Assembly: GCF_024398015.1 (NCBI RefSeq)
Contig: NZ_CP073747.1
Span: forward strand, 1,622,501 to 1,686,500
Direction: 5' to 3'
Length of the DNA stretch: 64,000 nucleotides
From: Kordiimonas sp. SCSIO 12610
Lineage (GTDB): Bacteria > Pseudomonadota > Alphaproteobacteria > Sphingomonadales > Kordiimonadaceae
In this document: positions 1-7,631 of the stretch, piece after piece
Position numbering within the stretch: the stretch's first letter is position 1
Layout of the letters: every line of letters starts with the position of its first letter
Notes under the pieces: model-generated
What the model saw: only the letters and a program-made list of their open reading frames with translations
Told to the model about the DNA's origin: nothing
The model's database searches: none
Translations under genes and position numbers: made by a program

Positions 1-246
1 ATTATGATTGAAATCAACCTGATATCGCCGCGCAAACCGTGGGAGGTCAAACCGGCCCATATATTGCCCCTTTGCAGGGATCATAACGGGCGACATGTTG
101 CCTGTCGCTTTGAAAATGCCGCCCAGCAACATGGGGCGGAATTCAATTTTAGCCCCGTATTGGCCTTGAAGTTGGATCAAGCGCTTATAAGCCAGATATG
201 CTGTTGGGCTACCAAAATCAAAATAAAATTCGATTGTTTTTGTCAT
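1..246 (-). CDS. 2-hydroxychromene-2-carboxylate isomerase / DsbA-family protein, partial
   Basis: This is the N-terminal 82 residues of a minus-strand gene that runs off the left edge. The start ATG is at 246, preceded on the minus strand by an AGGA ribosome-binding site. The protein begins with the motif FYFDFGSPTAYLAY, typical of the kappa-class-GST / HCCA isomerase branch of the DsbA thioredoxin fold, where a serine replaces the CXXC cysteine. A glycine-rich LLGGIFKATG segment follows, as in the family. Such enzymes isomerise aromatic-degradation intermediates with glutathione, but many homologues are uncharacterised GSH-dependent oxidoreductases. The family call is good; the substrate is unknown. 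The protein is cytoplasmic, as there is no signal peptide. Confidence 0.8.
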   Translation of the reverse strand, partial: MTKTIEFYFDFGSPTAYLAYKRLIQLQGQYGAKIEFRPMLLGGIFKATGNMSPVMIPAKGQYMGRFDLPRFARRYQVDFNHN

Positions 247-310
247 ATATTTTCCTGCTCGAATGTTTGTATTGCATATGGGGTTTAATCTGTTGGTTAT
301 GCGACTGTGC

Positions 311-1033
311 TTACCATTTTTCAGCCCATGGGCGGACATCGAGTTCAAACGTCCAGGCATTTCTGGGTTGTTTGTGCAGCATCACATAATTATCTGCGAG
401 ATCATCAGGATTAACGACGCCTTCATTTGCTTTGCGTTCGTCGTAATCCGGGATATTTTCCCTGATCCACGCAGTGTCGACAGCAGCGTCAATAATGACG
501 TGGGCGACATGAATGTTCTGTGGTCCCATTTCCCGTGCAAGTGACTGCGCGAGGGCACGCAAGCCATGTTTTGCGCTAGCAAAAGCACCAAACCCTGCGG
601 CGCCGCGCACGCTTGCAGTAGCGCCGGTGAAGATGATTGTGCCGCGCTGTCGTTTGGTCATGTAGCGTGCGGCCTCACGGCCAGTCAGAAAGCCAGAAAA
701 ACAGGCCATTTCCCATATTTTATAAAATTTGCGGCTATCAGTATCCAGGATTGTCATGGGCACGTTCGCCCCAATATTGAAAACGGTTACATCAATTTCA
801 CCAATGTTTTGTTCAATATTGACAAAAAGCTGTTCTATGTCTTCTTCGCGTCTTGCATCGCACGAAAAGGCGTGGGCTTCATGCCCTGCATTAGAAAGTT
901 CGAGAACAAGTGGGTCAAGTTTATGGCCGTTTCGTCTTGCGGCGCAAACCACATATCCTTCTTGGGCGAATTTACGCGTAATTGCACTTCCAATAGCGTC
1001 ACCGGCCCCAATAACTAAAGCAACTTTTTTCAC
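311..1033 (-). CDS. Short-chain dehydrogenase/reductase with Phe at the usual Tyr position
   Basis: Rossmann-fold oxidoreductase of about 240 residues. The cofactor loop near the N-terminus reads VIGAGDAIG, a variant of TGxxxGxG, and the NNAG-like stretch is NIGAN. The usual YxxxK active-site motif appears as FASAK (around residue 155), so the catalytic tyrosine is a phenylalanine while the lysine is kept. I recall SDR homologues with this same change, so it may be a family trait. A GTG at 1033 preceded by GGAGGT is the better start; an in-frame ATG at 1045 would put that ribosome-binding site inside the coding region. The gene follows the SDR fold to its end, but its reaction is uncertain. 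It is transcribed in the same direction as the partial gene to its left, 64 bp away. Confidence 0.82.
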   Translation of the reverse strand: MKKVALVIGAGDAIGSAITRKFAQEGYVVCAARRNGHKLDPLVLELSNAGHEAHAFSCDARREEDIEQLFVNIEQNIGEIDVTVFNIGANVPMTILDTDSRKFYKIWEMACFSGFLTGREAARYMTKRQRGTIIFTGATASVRGAAGFGAFASAKHGLRALAQSLAREMGPQNIHVAHVIIDAAVDTAWIRENIPDYDERKANEGVVNPDDLADNYVMLHKQPRNAWTFELDVRPWAEKW

Positions 1034-1265
1034 ATTACCTCCCATCGGTTAATGAGAGTAGTTTGATGCATCAATGGCATTAAAGTCAAATTTGATAGTG
1101 TATAGTAGATATGCAGCGCTGAATGTCTGTGGTTGATATTTATAACACGTCTTGATCACATAAATTTTTAAAGACGAAATATTCTTGCGAGCTATTATGC
1201 CACCCAGTGAAAATCATTTAAGAGAATTAGATTGCCCGAAGGGGCTGCACTTTTGAGAGGGTGGA

Positions 1266-2027
1266 ATGAAAACACTAATTAAATCAATCGTTGGTTCAGC
1301 AGTAGTCGCCGCCAGCTTGTTCATGGGGTCTGCCGTTACTGCAGATGAACATGTTCCGGCAAGCGCGGACACACAGGCCAAACTAAAAGTACTAATTGCT
1401 GATCCCGATCGACCAGAACGTCATACAAACCGTGATAAATACCGTCATCCGTTAGAAACACTAACATTTATGGGGATTAAGCCAGGCCTTAAAGTCGCTG
1501 AAATATTCCCTGGTGGCCAAGGTGGTTGGTATCGCAGAATTATTGAACCGTTTATCAAGGAAAGTGGGGGCGAGTATTATCCTGTTTCTGGACGGAGCGA
1601 TTGGCCCGCTGAAAGTGTGGAAGACCTTCCGTATGGAACGCTTGATATGGTGTTTGTTTTTCGGGCCCATGGTTTTCTGATTTATGATGAGCCTGCACAG
1701 GAGCATGTTGATGAACTTTTCAAAATGCTTAAGCCTGGTGGTTATTTCGGTATCGTGGATCACGCTGAACGCGAAGAAGTTGAGCAAGATCCGGTTGCAA
1801 AAAATGGATATGTGAAAGAAAGCTATTTCAAAGCGATGGCTGAGAAAGCTGGTTTTAAATTGATCAAGACATCGGACATTAACCGTAACCCTAAAGATAC
1901 GAAACAACATCCAAATGGCGTTTATTCACTCCCGCCAACACTTGCAGGTTGGGTTGGAAACGATAAATTCCGTGCAATTGGCGAAAGCGATCGTTTTACG
2001 CATGTCTACCAAAAACCAGCAAACTAG
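1266..2027 (+). CDS. Secreted class I SAM-dependent methyltransferase-like protein
   Basis: 253-residue protein. Residues 1-26 form a typical signal peptide ending SAVTA before DEH, so the mature protein should be periplasmic. The rest resembles predicted methyltransferases of the COG4798 type: a degenerate motif I (KVAEIFPGGQGGW), an acidic-hydrophobic stretch (LDMVFVFRAHGF) and LKPGGYFGIVDH, which matches the post-motif loop of class I methyltransferases. A strong ribosome-binding site (AGAGGGTGGA) precedes the ATG. A methyltransferase outside the cytoplasm is odd, because SAM is cytoplasmic; the domain may have lost catalysis or use an imported ligand. The gene stands alone, divergent from the SDR gene, followed by a hairpin at 2110-2150. 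Confidence 0.8.
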   Translation: MKTLIKSIVGSAVVAASLFMGSAVTADEHVPASADTQAKLKVLIADPDRPERHTNRDKYRHPLETLTFMGIKPGLKVAEIFPGGQGGWYRRIIEPFIKESGGEYYPVSGRSDWPAESVEDLPYGTLDMVFVFRAHGFLIYDEPAQEHVDELFKMLKPGGYFGIVDHAEREEVEQDPVAKNGYVKESYFKAMAEKAGFKLIKTSDINRNPKDTKQHPNGVYSLPPTLAGWVGNDKFRAIGESDRFTHVYQKPAN

Positions 2028-2109
2028 ATATTAGTTTCTGAACCATCAGATATTTCTAGATATTTGCCAAGGTCAAGTAGGTATCTGACGTATTCAAATA
2101 GTATTATAT

Positions 2110-2150
2110 ACTAAAATAGTGTAGTCTCATTGGGACTGCACTATTTTAGT
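2110..2150. promoter_or_regulatory. 17-bp stem hairpin between methyltransferase and CNMP/FHA gene
   Basis: Left arm 2110-2126 and right arm 2134-2150 are complementary over 17 bp with a single G-T wobble; the loop is 7 nt. The A-rich outer left arm and T-rich outer right arm resemble a bidirectional terminator for the gene ending at 2027. The structure ends only 11 bp before the ATG at 2162, directly abutting its GGGGG ribosome-binding site, so it could also act in the 5' leader of that gene. The sequence alone does not separate these two roles. Confidence 0.6.
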
Positions 2151-2161
2151 TTGGGGGTGCT

Positions 2162-2947
2162 ATGACCGAAATTAAAGGTATGATTGAACTTTCCTATGGT
2201 GAAAGTGATGTTCTGTTCCAGCAAGCAAGTCCAAGCCTTGGTGTCTATATTATTCTGAGTGGTGCCATCGATTTATGGCATGAAGAAGAGGGCGATGCCC
2301 GTCGCAAGATAGCGTCGCTTCATGATGGTGCTTTGTTGGGGGAAACAAGCGTTTTTGATGACACATTGCATTCTGTTACCGCTATTGCGAGCAAACCAAC
2401 AAAAGCCATTTTCATTGATGCCATTACATTCAAGAAGAATTTCGATAACCCTTTGACACGCTTTGTTGTGACAACGCTCGCAGCTCGTTTGCGTTCGAGC
2501 TATGGTGCAACCGACAATAAGCCCGGACAGGCATTTCATGCATACGCCAGTTATGCGGAGCCAGTTATTGTTGGCCAAAGCCCAGAAATATTAAAAAGTA
2601 TTCCAACACCGTTTGAAATAAAGCAGTTTCCCTTTGAAATTGGCTGTAATTTTGAGGCAGATACTGTTGCGCGCAATCAAGGACATCTCTATCTACCGAT
2701 ACCTCCAAACCCTGACCCATTCCTACCTTATCTGGAGATCAGTAGGCGGGATAAGGGATATATCGTCAAAGACCTTGGTACCCATGATGGATTGGTAATT
2801 AACGGGCATCATATCCGAAAGTATAGTGCTAAGGCAGTGGCACCGCTTGTTGTTGGCAGTAATCATATCGTCATTCCTGCGTCTACTCTTCATAAAACGG
2901 AAGAATTGATGTTTGAGATATATGTTCCCTTTCAAGGCCACACCTGA
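2162..2947 (+). CDS. Cyclic-nucleotide-binding domain / FHA-like domain fusion protein
   Basis: 261-residue cytoplasmic protein with no membrane segment. Residues about 8-110 match a cNMP-binding (Crp/EPAC-type) beta roll: VYIILSGAIDLW, then a phosphate-binding-cassette-like DGALLGETSVF and further beta strands (HSVTAIASKPTKAIFIDA). No helix-turn-helix follows. Residues about 180-255 instead resemble a forkhead-associated domain, with LEISRRDKGYIVKDLGTHDGLVINGHHI showing the S/R-rich loop and the GT-x-DG-x-x-ING signature of phosphothreonine binders. The pairing suggests a non-DNA-binding adaptor joining a second-messenger input to a phosphoprotein partner. No kinase is adjacent. The start is set by GGGGGTG upstream of ATG. 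The domain calls are by motif; the function is inferred. Confidence 0.72.
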   Translation: MTEIKGMIELSYGESDVLFQQASPSLGVYIILSGAIDLWHEEEGDARRKIASLHDGALLGETSVFDDTLHSVTAIASKPTKAIFIDAITFKKNFDNPLTRFVVTTLAARLRSSYGATDNKPGQAFHAYASYAEPVIVGQSPEILKSIPTPFEIKQFPFEIGCNFEADTVARNQGHLYLPIPPNPDPFLPYLEISRRDKGYIVKDLGTHDGLVINGHHIRKYSAKAVAPLVVGSNHIVIPASTLHKTEELMFEIYVPFQGHT

Positions 2948-2957
2948 AACTTATCAG

Positions 2958-3491
2958 CTATAGTTTTAATGTTAGATAGGATGAGGTTAGGATGTCGTTG
3001 CCTACTGTTAGCTTAGGGCCATTGCCTGCATAGTTAAAGCCACGGTCTTGGTAGAATGTTTGTGCGCGGTAATTTCTGTTGGATACATTTAACCACAAGC
3101 CTTCTACTCCACGCTTTTGGACGATATCGAGCGCATGGTTATAAAGTCGATTACCGAGACCGGTTCCGTAGGCAGATTTGGCGATATATAAGCGCTTCAA
3201 TTCAGAGGCAAAAACCCGATTGGGTAGGGTAACTATTGATGGCATTGGGATATGCATCAGGATGTAATAACCGTGCAGTGCCGACGCGCTATCAAAGGCT
3301 CCATAGCAATCTGATGCCTTATGAATGATATCTGCTAGCGCAGTGGCTGGTGTATAAGCAGCGCTGCAATAGGCGTCCATATCTTCTTTTGCATGAAGTG
3401 TGTGATAGGCATCATAAAATGCTTGTGTTTGAAACTTGGCCAATTTTTCCGCGTCACATTGCAAAAGGCGTTTGATTTCAAACATTTCCAC
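2958..3491 (-). CDS. GNAT-family N-acetyltransferase
   Basis: 177-residue acetyltransferase. The acetyl-CoA-binding motif A lies around residues 95-115: a beta strand ending LKRLYIAKSAYG followed by GTGLGNRLYNHAL, the R/Q-x-x-G-x-G/A pyrophosphate loop. A C-terminal segment FYQDRGFNYAG is the usual motif B, with the tyrosine and Gly-Phe typical of the fold. The substrate cannot be read from the sequence; homologues acetylate small amines, amino acids or protein N-termini. The start lies 4 bp after the stop of the aldo-keto reductase gene, so the two are very probably co-transcribed on the minus strand. It converges with the CNMP/FHA gene ending at 2947. Confidence 0.88.
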   Translation of the reverse strand: MEMFEIKRLLQCDAEKLAKFQTQAFYDAYHTLHAKEDMDAYCSAAYTPATALADIIHKASDCYGAFDSASALHGYYILMHIPMPSIVTLPNRVFASELKRLYIAKSAYGTGLGNRLYNHALDIVQKRGVEGLWLNVSNRNYRAQTFYQDRGFNYAGNGPKLTVGNDILTSSYLTLKL

Positions 3492-3495
3492 TCCA

Positions 3496-4551
3496 TTACG
3501 GGCAGGGCATTGGGTAAAGTGTCTCTATAGCCTCGATGTCTTTAAGCACATCCTCAGACAATGTCATATCTGCGGTATCCAGCGCGGTCTTTAACTGATC
3601 AAGGTTGGTTGCGCCAATGATGTTTGATGTTAAAAACGGCTGCAGGTTTACAAAGGTGTTTGCCATCTGTGATGGGTCAAGCCCATGTTTTTTCGCAAGA
3701 TCAACATATGCAACAGTCGCAAGTTTGCCTTGCTCGTTAAAATAACGCGGGTATTGATCACCAAACAAGGTCATGCGCGCGCCAGCGGGTTTTGCCCCAC
3801 CAATATACTTGCCTGTAAGGGCACCAGACGCCAGGGGCGAGTATGCCAGCAAACCGCATTCTTCGCGAATTGATGCTTCTGCCATGCCGATTTCATAGGA
3901 TCTGTTTAAAAGGTTATATGGGTTTTGTACCGATGCAACACGCGGCAAGCCAAGTTTTTCAGACAATGAAATCGCATGCATCATTCCCCAACTTGTTTCG
4001 TTAGAGAGGCCAACAGCACGAATTTTACCCGCCTTTACCAATTCCTGCATCGCAGATAATGTTTCTTCCAATTGAATGGACGTATCATTTTCAGAGTGCT
4101 TGTACCGCAAATAGCCAAAGAAATTTGTGCGGCGTTCAGGCCAGTGAATTTGATAGAGATCAATATAATCGGTTTGAAGACGTTTAAGGCTTGCGTTACA
4201 AGCCTCAAGCACGGACTGGCGGTCAAGTCGAGGGCCATTTTTATGAAGGTGCGGGCGCATATAGTCAAATGACGGACCAGGTCCGGCAACCTTACTTGCA
4301 AGGATTATGTCTTTGCGTTTTCCCGTTTTTTGAAACCATGTTCCAATGATTTCTTCGGTTCTGCCATAGGTTTCAGCGCGTGCTGGCACCGAATACATTT
4401 CAGCGGTATCAAAGAAATTAACGCCGTGATCTACAGCCATGTCCATTTGGTCATGGCCTTCTGCCTCAGTATTTTGTTGACCAAAGGTCATTGTTCCAAG
4501 GCATATTTTGCTGACACTCATGTCAGTGCGACCAAGGCGTCTATATTCCAT
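3496..4551 (-). CDS. tas: Aldo/keto reductase, Tas-like
   Basis: 351-residue NADPH-dependent aldo-keto reductase close to E. coli Tas in length and motifs. It opens with EYRRLGRTDMSVSKICLGTM and has GVNFFDTAEMYSVP with the catalytic Asp and Tyr, ILASKVAGP with the lysine and LYQIHWPERRTNFFG with the histidine. NEC-type cofactor residues are conserved near the C-terminus (NIIGATNLDQLK), and it ends YPMPCP, as Tas ends with a similar proline-rich tail. The product is cytoplasmic and should reduce small aldehydes or ketones; Tas was found as a suppressor of tyrosine auxotrophy, but its physiological substrate is unclear. It lies 35 bp downstream of grxD and 4 bp upstream of the acetyltransferase gene. 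Confidence 0.9.
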   Translation of the reverse strand: MEYRRLGRTDMSVSKICLGTMTFGQQNTEAEGHDQMDMAVDHGVNFFDTAEMYSVPARAETYGRTEEIIGTWFQKTGKRKDIILASKVAGPGPSFDYMRPHLHKNGPRLDRQSVLEACNASLKRLQTDYIDLYQIHWPERRTNFFGYLRYKHSENDTSIQLEETLSAMQELVKAGKIRAVGLSNETSWGMMHAISLSEKLGLPRVASVQNPYNLLNRSYEIGMAEASIREECGLLAYSPLASGALTGKYIGGAKPAGARMTLFGDQYPRYFNEQGKLATVAYVDLAKKHGLDPSQMANTFVNLQPFLTSNIIGATNLDQLKTALDTADMTLSEDVLKDIEAIETLYPMPCP

Positions 4552-4586
4552 GATAAACCCTGTTTTATGTATTGTGTTTAGCGCGA

Positions 4587-4919
4587 TTAATTCGCTTTAA
4601 TGCCCTTGTCAGTAACCATCTGCTGAAGCTCACCGCTTTCGAACATTTCACGCACGATATCACAGCCACCAACAAACTCACCTTTGATATAAAGCTGCGG
4701 GATTGTTGGCCAATCGGAAAATGCTTTGATGCCATCACGGAGTTCCGGGTCTTCTAGAACATTATAGCTTTCAAAGGGAACAGCCATATGCTGAAGAACC
4801 TGCCCAACAACAGATGAAAAACCACACTGTGGGAAAATAGGTGTGCCCTTCATAAAAAGAACGATGTCGTCTTTGTTTACATAGTCCTGAATTCGGTCGA
4901 ATACTGGATTGTCGCTCAT
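4587..4919 (-). CDS. grxD: Monothiol glutaredoxin Grx4/GrxD
   Basis: 110-residue monothiol glutaredoxin. The defining CGFS active site is at about residue 33 within FPQCGFSS, followed by the family's conserved WPTIPQLYIKGEFVGGCDI, which carries the cis-proline TIPQ and the GG-C-D glutathione-binding turn. This class carries a glutathione-ligated [2Fe-2S] cluster shared with BolA proteins and takes part in iron-sulfur trafficking and iron sensing rather than disulfide reduction. The bolA gene lies immediately upstream on the same strand (137 bp gap), the expected partner. The full family length is present. Confidence 0.96.
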   Translation of the reverse strand: MSDNPVFDRIQDYVNKDDIVLFMKGTPIFPQCGFSSVVGQVLQHMAVPFESYNVLEDPELRDGIKAFSDWPTIPQLYIKGEFVGGCDIVREMFESGELQQMVTDKGIKAN

Positions 4920-5056
4920 TATACTATCCTTACAAATATTTCTCTAAGAGGTATGCTTTTCCTTACGATTTTCAAGCAAGAAAAAGATCACCCAGACATA
5001 AGTTTTAATATCGTTTATTGGCCTTTATCAGGCGAAAATCAGGTTTGAGTATGAAA

Positions 5057-5290
5057 CTACTCTGGAACACTTGTTTGAAGTGCGAGCGCATGCAATTCAC
5101 CGCCCATGCGTCCTTTCAGACTTTTGTAGACCATTTGATGTTGCTGTACGCGGGATTTACCTTCAAAACCCTCATAGATAACATGAGCAGCATAATGATC
5201 TCCGTCGCCTCTCAGGTCTTCGATTGTTACCTTGGCACCCGGTAGGTCTTCTTCAATAAACTTTACAATATCTTCTGCGAGCATTGCCAC
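5057..5290 (-). CDS. bolA: BolA family transcriptional/iron-sulfur regulator
   Basis: Start chosen at GTG 5290, giving a 77-residue protein MAMLAEDIVKF..., the usual length and N-terminus for alphaproteobacterial BolA; an AAGGGG ribosome-binding site lies 8 bp upstream. An in-frame extension to 5371 has no homology to the family. Conserved features are VTIEDLRGDGDHYAA, the FEGKSRVQQHQMVY stretch with the invariant histidine that ligates the shared cluster, and GGELHALALQT at the C-terminus. BolA pairs with the monothiol glutaredoxin encoded next to it to bind a [2Fe-2S] cluster. In many Alphaproteobacteria this pair directly follows purL; here about 5 kb of other genes intervene. Confidence 0.94.
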   Translation of the reverse strand: MAMLAEDIVKFIEEDLPGAKVTIEDLRGDGDHYAAHVIYEGFEGKSRVQQHQMVYKSLKGRMGGELHALALQTSVPE

Positions 5291-5442
5291 AGCTATTCCC
5301 CTTGGTCGGTTGTTGGTCTCAATTCGGTAATTAATGTCATATTTAGCCCGTCTTGAAACTGGTTTCACCATATAATTTCTAAAAAGTTATATTTTCTGGG
5401 TTTGCGCAATGTTTGAAGCCATGTGATAGTGAATGAATATCC

Positions 5443-6681
5443 ATGATAGCTAAGAACAAACCTGAGTTAATGTCCGAACCAACCTGCATGATCATTACGA
5501 CGCATTTTCTGCCGTTAATCGGTGGGGCGCAGTCTGTTTATGATGCACTCGCAAGGAATTTAGCTGATCAGGTTTCAGTTTTAACGGCATACACAGATTA
5601 CACAACCGAACGCAGCGTTGATCGCTGGCAGGAATTTGACAAATCCTGCCCATACCCGATTGCTAGGCTCAAAGAAGTCAGGCTACCAATGCAATCAAAC
5701 GATGCGCGTAGCATTTTTTCCAAGGCAATATCCCTATACAAAGAGCATAATTTGCGTGCCAAGGTTTTGAATACGATTGAACGGCAGGAAAAAACCAATC
5801 CCGTTGATATATATTGTATTGGTGCGCTCGATGCGCTTGGTTGGCTAGTCCAGGATATACAAGTGCGGTTTCAGAAAAAAACAATGCTCTATATCCACGG
5901 CGAGGAAGTATCGCAAAAACCTTATAATGATCGTGCGTATGCGCGTCGCATAAAGGCGATAGAGGCGGTGGACCATATTGTTGCAGTCAGTGATTTTACA
6001 AAACAATGCCTTGTGAAAGCCTATGGTGTGGCCCCTGAGAAAGTTTCCGTTTTAACAAATGGGGTTGATTTTAATCGTTTTGCCTCAGCCAGCCATCCCA
6101 TTAGCAATGACCGTGAAATCAAAACTTACGACCTCACTATTTTAAGTGTTGGACGATTGGTAGAGCGCAAGGGCTTTGACCGGCTTATTCAGGCGTTCAG
6201 CCGTATTGACCTTAAAAACCACAATGTACAATTACGAATAATCGGTGAAGGCCCCTATAAAAAACATCTGCAACAATTAGTTTCTGACTATAACCTTGAA
6301 GGTCGAGTTATCTTCGGTGGTGCAGTCAATGATGGTGAGTTGGTTGCGGAATATAAAAATGCCGATATTTTTGCGATGCCAAATCGTACACTTGCAGACG
6401 GTGATACCGAAGGGCTGGGGTTGGTTTTCCTTGAGGCAGCGGCCTCGAAAACCGCACTCTTGGGCGGCAATGCTGGTGGTGTTCCAAGTGTCATCACGAA
6501 CGATGAAACAGGTCTTTTGGTGGACGGGCGTGACGTTGATGAAATCTATCAAAAACTGATGATTTTGATAGAGAATTCAAGCCTTCGCAGTCGGTTGGCA
6601 CAAAATGCATATGAGTATGCAAAAAGTCAGGATTGGAGGCTGAAGGCAATAGAATTTCAAACGATCCTCAAGAATATTTAG
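5443..6681 (+). CDS. Glycosyltransferase family 4 (GT-B fold)
   Basis: 412-residue glycosyltransferase. The N-terminal Rossmann half begins near residue 16 (MIITTHFLPLIGGAQ, the GG donor-side loop). The C-terminal half has LSVGRLVERKGFDRLI, the linker typical of the GT4 nucleotide-sugar domain, then RIIGEGPYKKHL, and the EX7E-type motif as EGLGLVFLEAAA. It probably adds a sugar to a lipid-linked or secreted glycan precursor on the cytoplasmic side of the inner membrane. No clear ribosome-binding site precedes the ATG at 5443; an in-frame ATG at 5470 is an alternative. The gene is the first of a plus-strand group running to 8965, closely followed by the aspartic protease gene. Confidence 0.9.
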   Translation: MIAKNKPELMSEPTCMIITTHFLPLIGGAQSVYDALARNLADQVSVLTAYTDYTTERSVDRWQEFDKSCPYPIARLKEVRLPMQSNDARSIFSKAISLYKEHNLRAKVLNTIERQEKTNPVDIYCIGALDALGWLVQDIQVRFQKKTMLYIHGEEVSQKPYNDRAYARRIKAIEAVDHIVAVSDFTKQCLVKAYGVAPEKVSVLTNGVDFNRFASASHPISNDREIKTYDLTILSVGRLVERKGFDRLIQAFSRIDLKNHNVQLRIIGEGPYKKHLQQLVSDYNLEGRVIFGGAVNDGELVAEYKNADIFAMPNRTLADGDTEGLGLVFLEAAASKTALLGGNAGGVPSVITNDETGLLVDGRDVDEIYQKLMILIENSSLRSRLAQNAYEYAKSQDWRLKAIEFQTILKNI

Positions 6682-6692
6682 GTGTTTTTAGT

Positions 6693-7631
6693 ATGCGTAC
6701 CTTTGAATATTTTCGACTTCTAATAGTTCGGATGTTTTTGATTTTCTGTTCCATCAGTTTTTTGAATATATCCGTTTGGGCCTTTCAGTCAAAACCACTC
6801 GCTGAAATACCGATGGATATCATTCGCGGCGATATGGTCATCAACCTGTCGATCGAAGGTCATAGCTATCGTTTTGTCATTGATACTGGTGCAACAAATA
6901 CTGTGCTCCTGAGGCATTCAGGAACATCCGCTTTTGATAATTTGGGGAAAGTGGGGCAGATCGAACTGTTGATGCCGTTGCTGGATCAAACCGTTGACGC
7001 AGACAGATTACAGTCCTTGACTGCGAAGGTCGGTGCAAGTGAATTTGCCATAACAAATGCAGCTCTTTTAAACTGGAAGGATACCGGGCTTTTTAGTCGC
7101 GAGGCCAATATATTTTATGACGGAATATTGGGAAGTGACCTTTTTGATGCCTTTATTGTGGAAATTGATCAGGCATCAAAAATGCTGCGCTTACACGATA
7201 ATGCTAGGCCTATAACCAATGAAAATGGATTGATTATCCCCTTAAAAAATGATGCGGGCCTTTTGACCACTAGTATCGATATTGAATTATCAGAGGGCGT
7301 TTGGGCGCGGCGGGTTTTAATCGATACCGGTTTTCCCGGTAGTTTAAACCTTTATGGCCTTTCGGACAAAATGATAAAGGCACTGACTGAACGATATGGT
7401 CCCCATAGCGGAAATGGGCGGCGTGTTGCGTTTTTGGCGGCAAAATGCAGGCTTGCAAATATCCGTACTGTTGCTTTCAGGGAGAAATTAAATGGGCTTC
7501 CGGATATTGATGGAATTATCGGCATTGATTTTTTGCGTCATTTCAGATTTGCCCTTGATTATCAAAGGGATACATTGCACCTTCTTGGCCTAAGTGAACC
7601 GGAATGTAGGGCAGGGTTTGAGGTAGAATGA
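6693..7631 (+). CDS. Retropepsin-like aspartic protease with two DTG motifs, secreted/anchored
   Basis: 312-residue protein with an N-terminal hydrophobic segment (about residues 8-30) that acts as a signal peptide or anchor, placing the body outside the cytoplasm. It carries two aspartic-protease triads: FVIDTGATNTVL with Asp64 and VLIDTGFPGSLNL with Asp211. Each is followed by a GILGSD or GIIGID stretch, the hydrophobic-hydrophobic-Gly signature of retropepsin monomers. So one chain holds two retropepsin-like halves and could form a pseudo-dimeric active site as pepsin does. The start at 6693 is set by AGGTG 8 bp upstream. It lies 11 bp after the glycosyltransferase and its stop overlaps the next start (ATGA). 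The substrate is unknown. Confidence 0.78.
   Translation: MRTFEYFRLLIVRMFLIFCSISFLNISVWAFQSKPLAEIPMDIIRGDMVINLSIEGHSYRFVIDTGATNTVLLRHSGTSAFDNLGKVGQIELLMPLLDQTVDADRLQSLTAKVGASEFAITNAALLNWKDTGLFSREANIFYDGILGSDLFDAFIVEIDQASKMLRLHDNARPITNENGLIIPLKNDAGLLTTSIDIELSEGVWARRVLIDTGFPGSLNLYGLSDKMIKALTERYGPHSGNGRRVAFLAAKCRLANIRTVAFREKLNGLPDIDGIIGIDFLRHFRFALDYQRDTLHLLGLSEPECRAGFEVE

Noticed and set aside
4-288. Plus-strand open frame of 94 codons
   Set aside because: It is antisense to a real minus-strand gene (1-246) that has the HCCA-isomerase motif FYFDFGSPTAYLAY and a ribosome-binding site.
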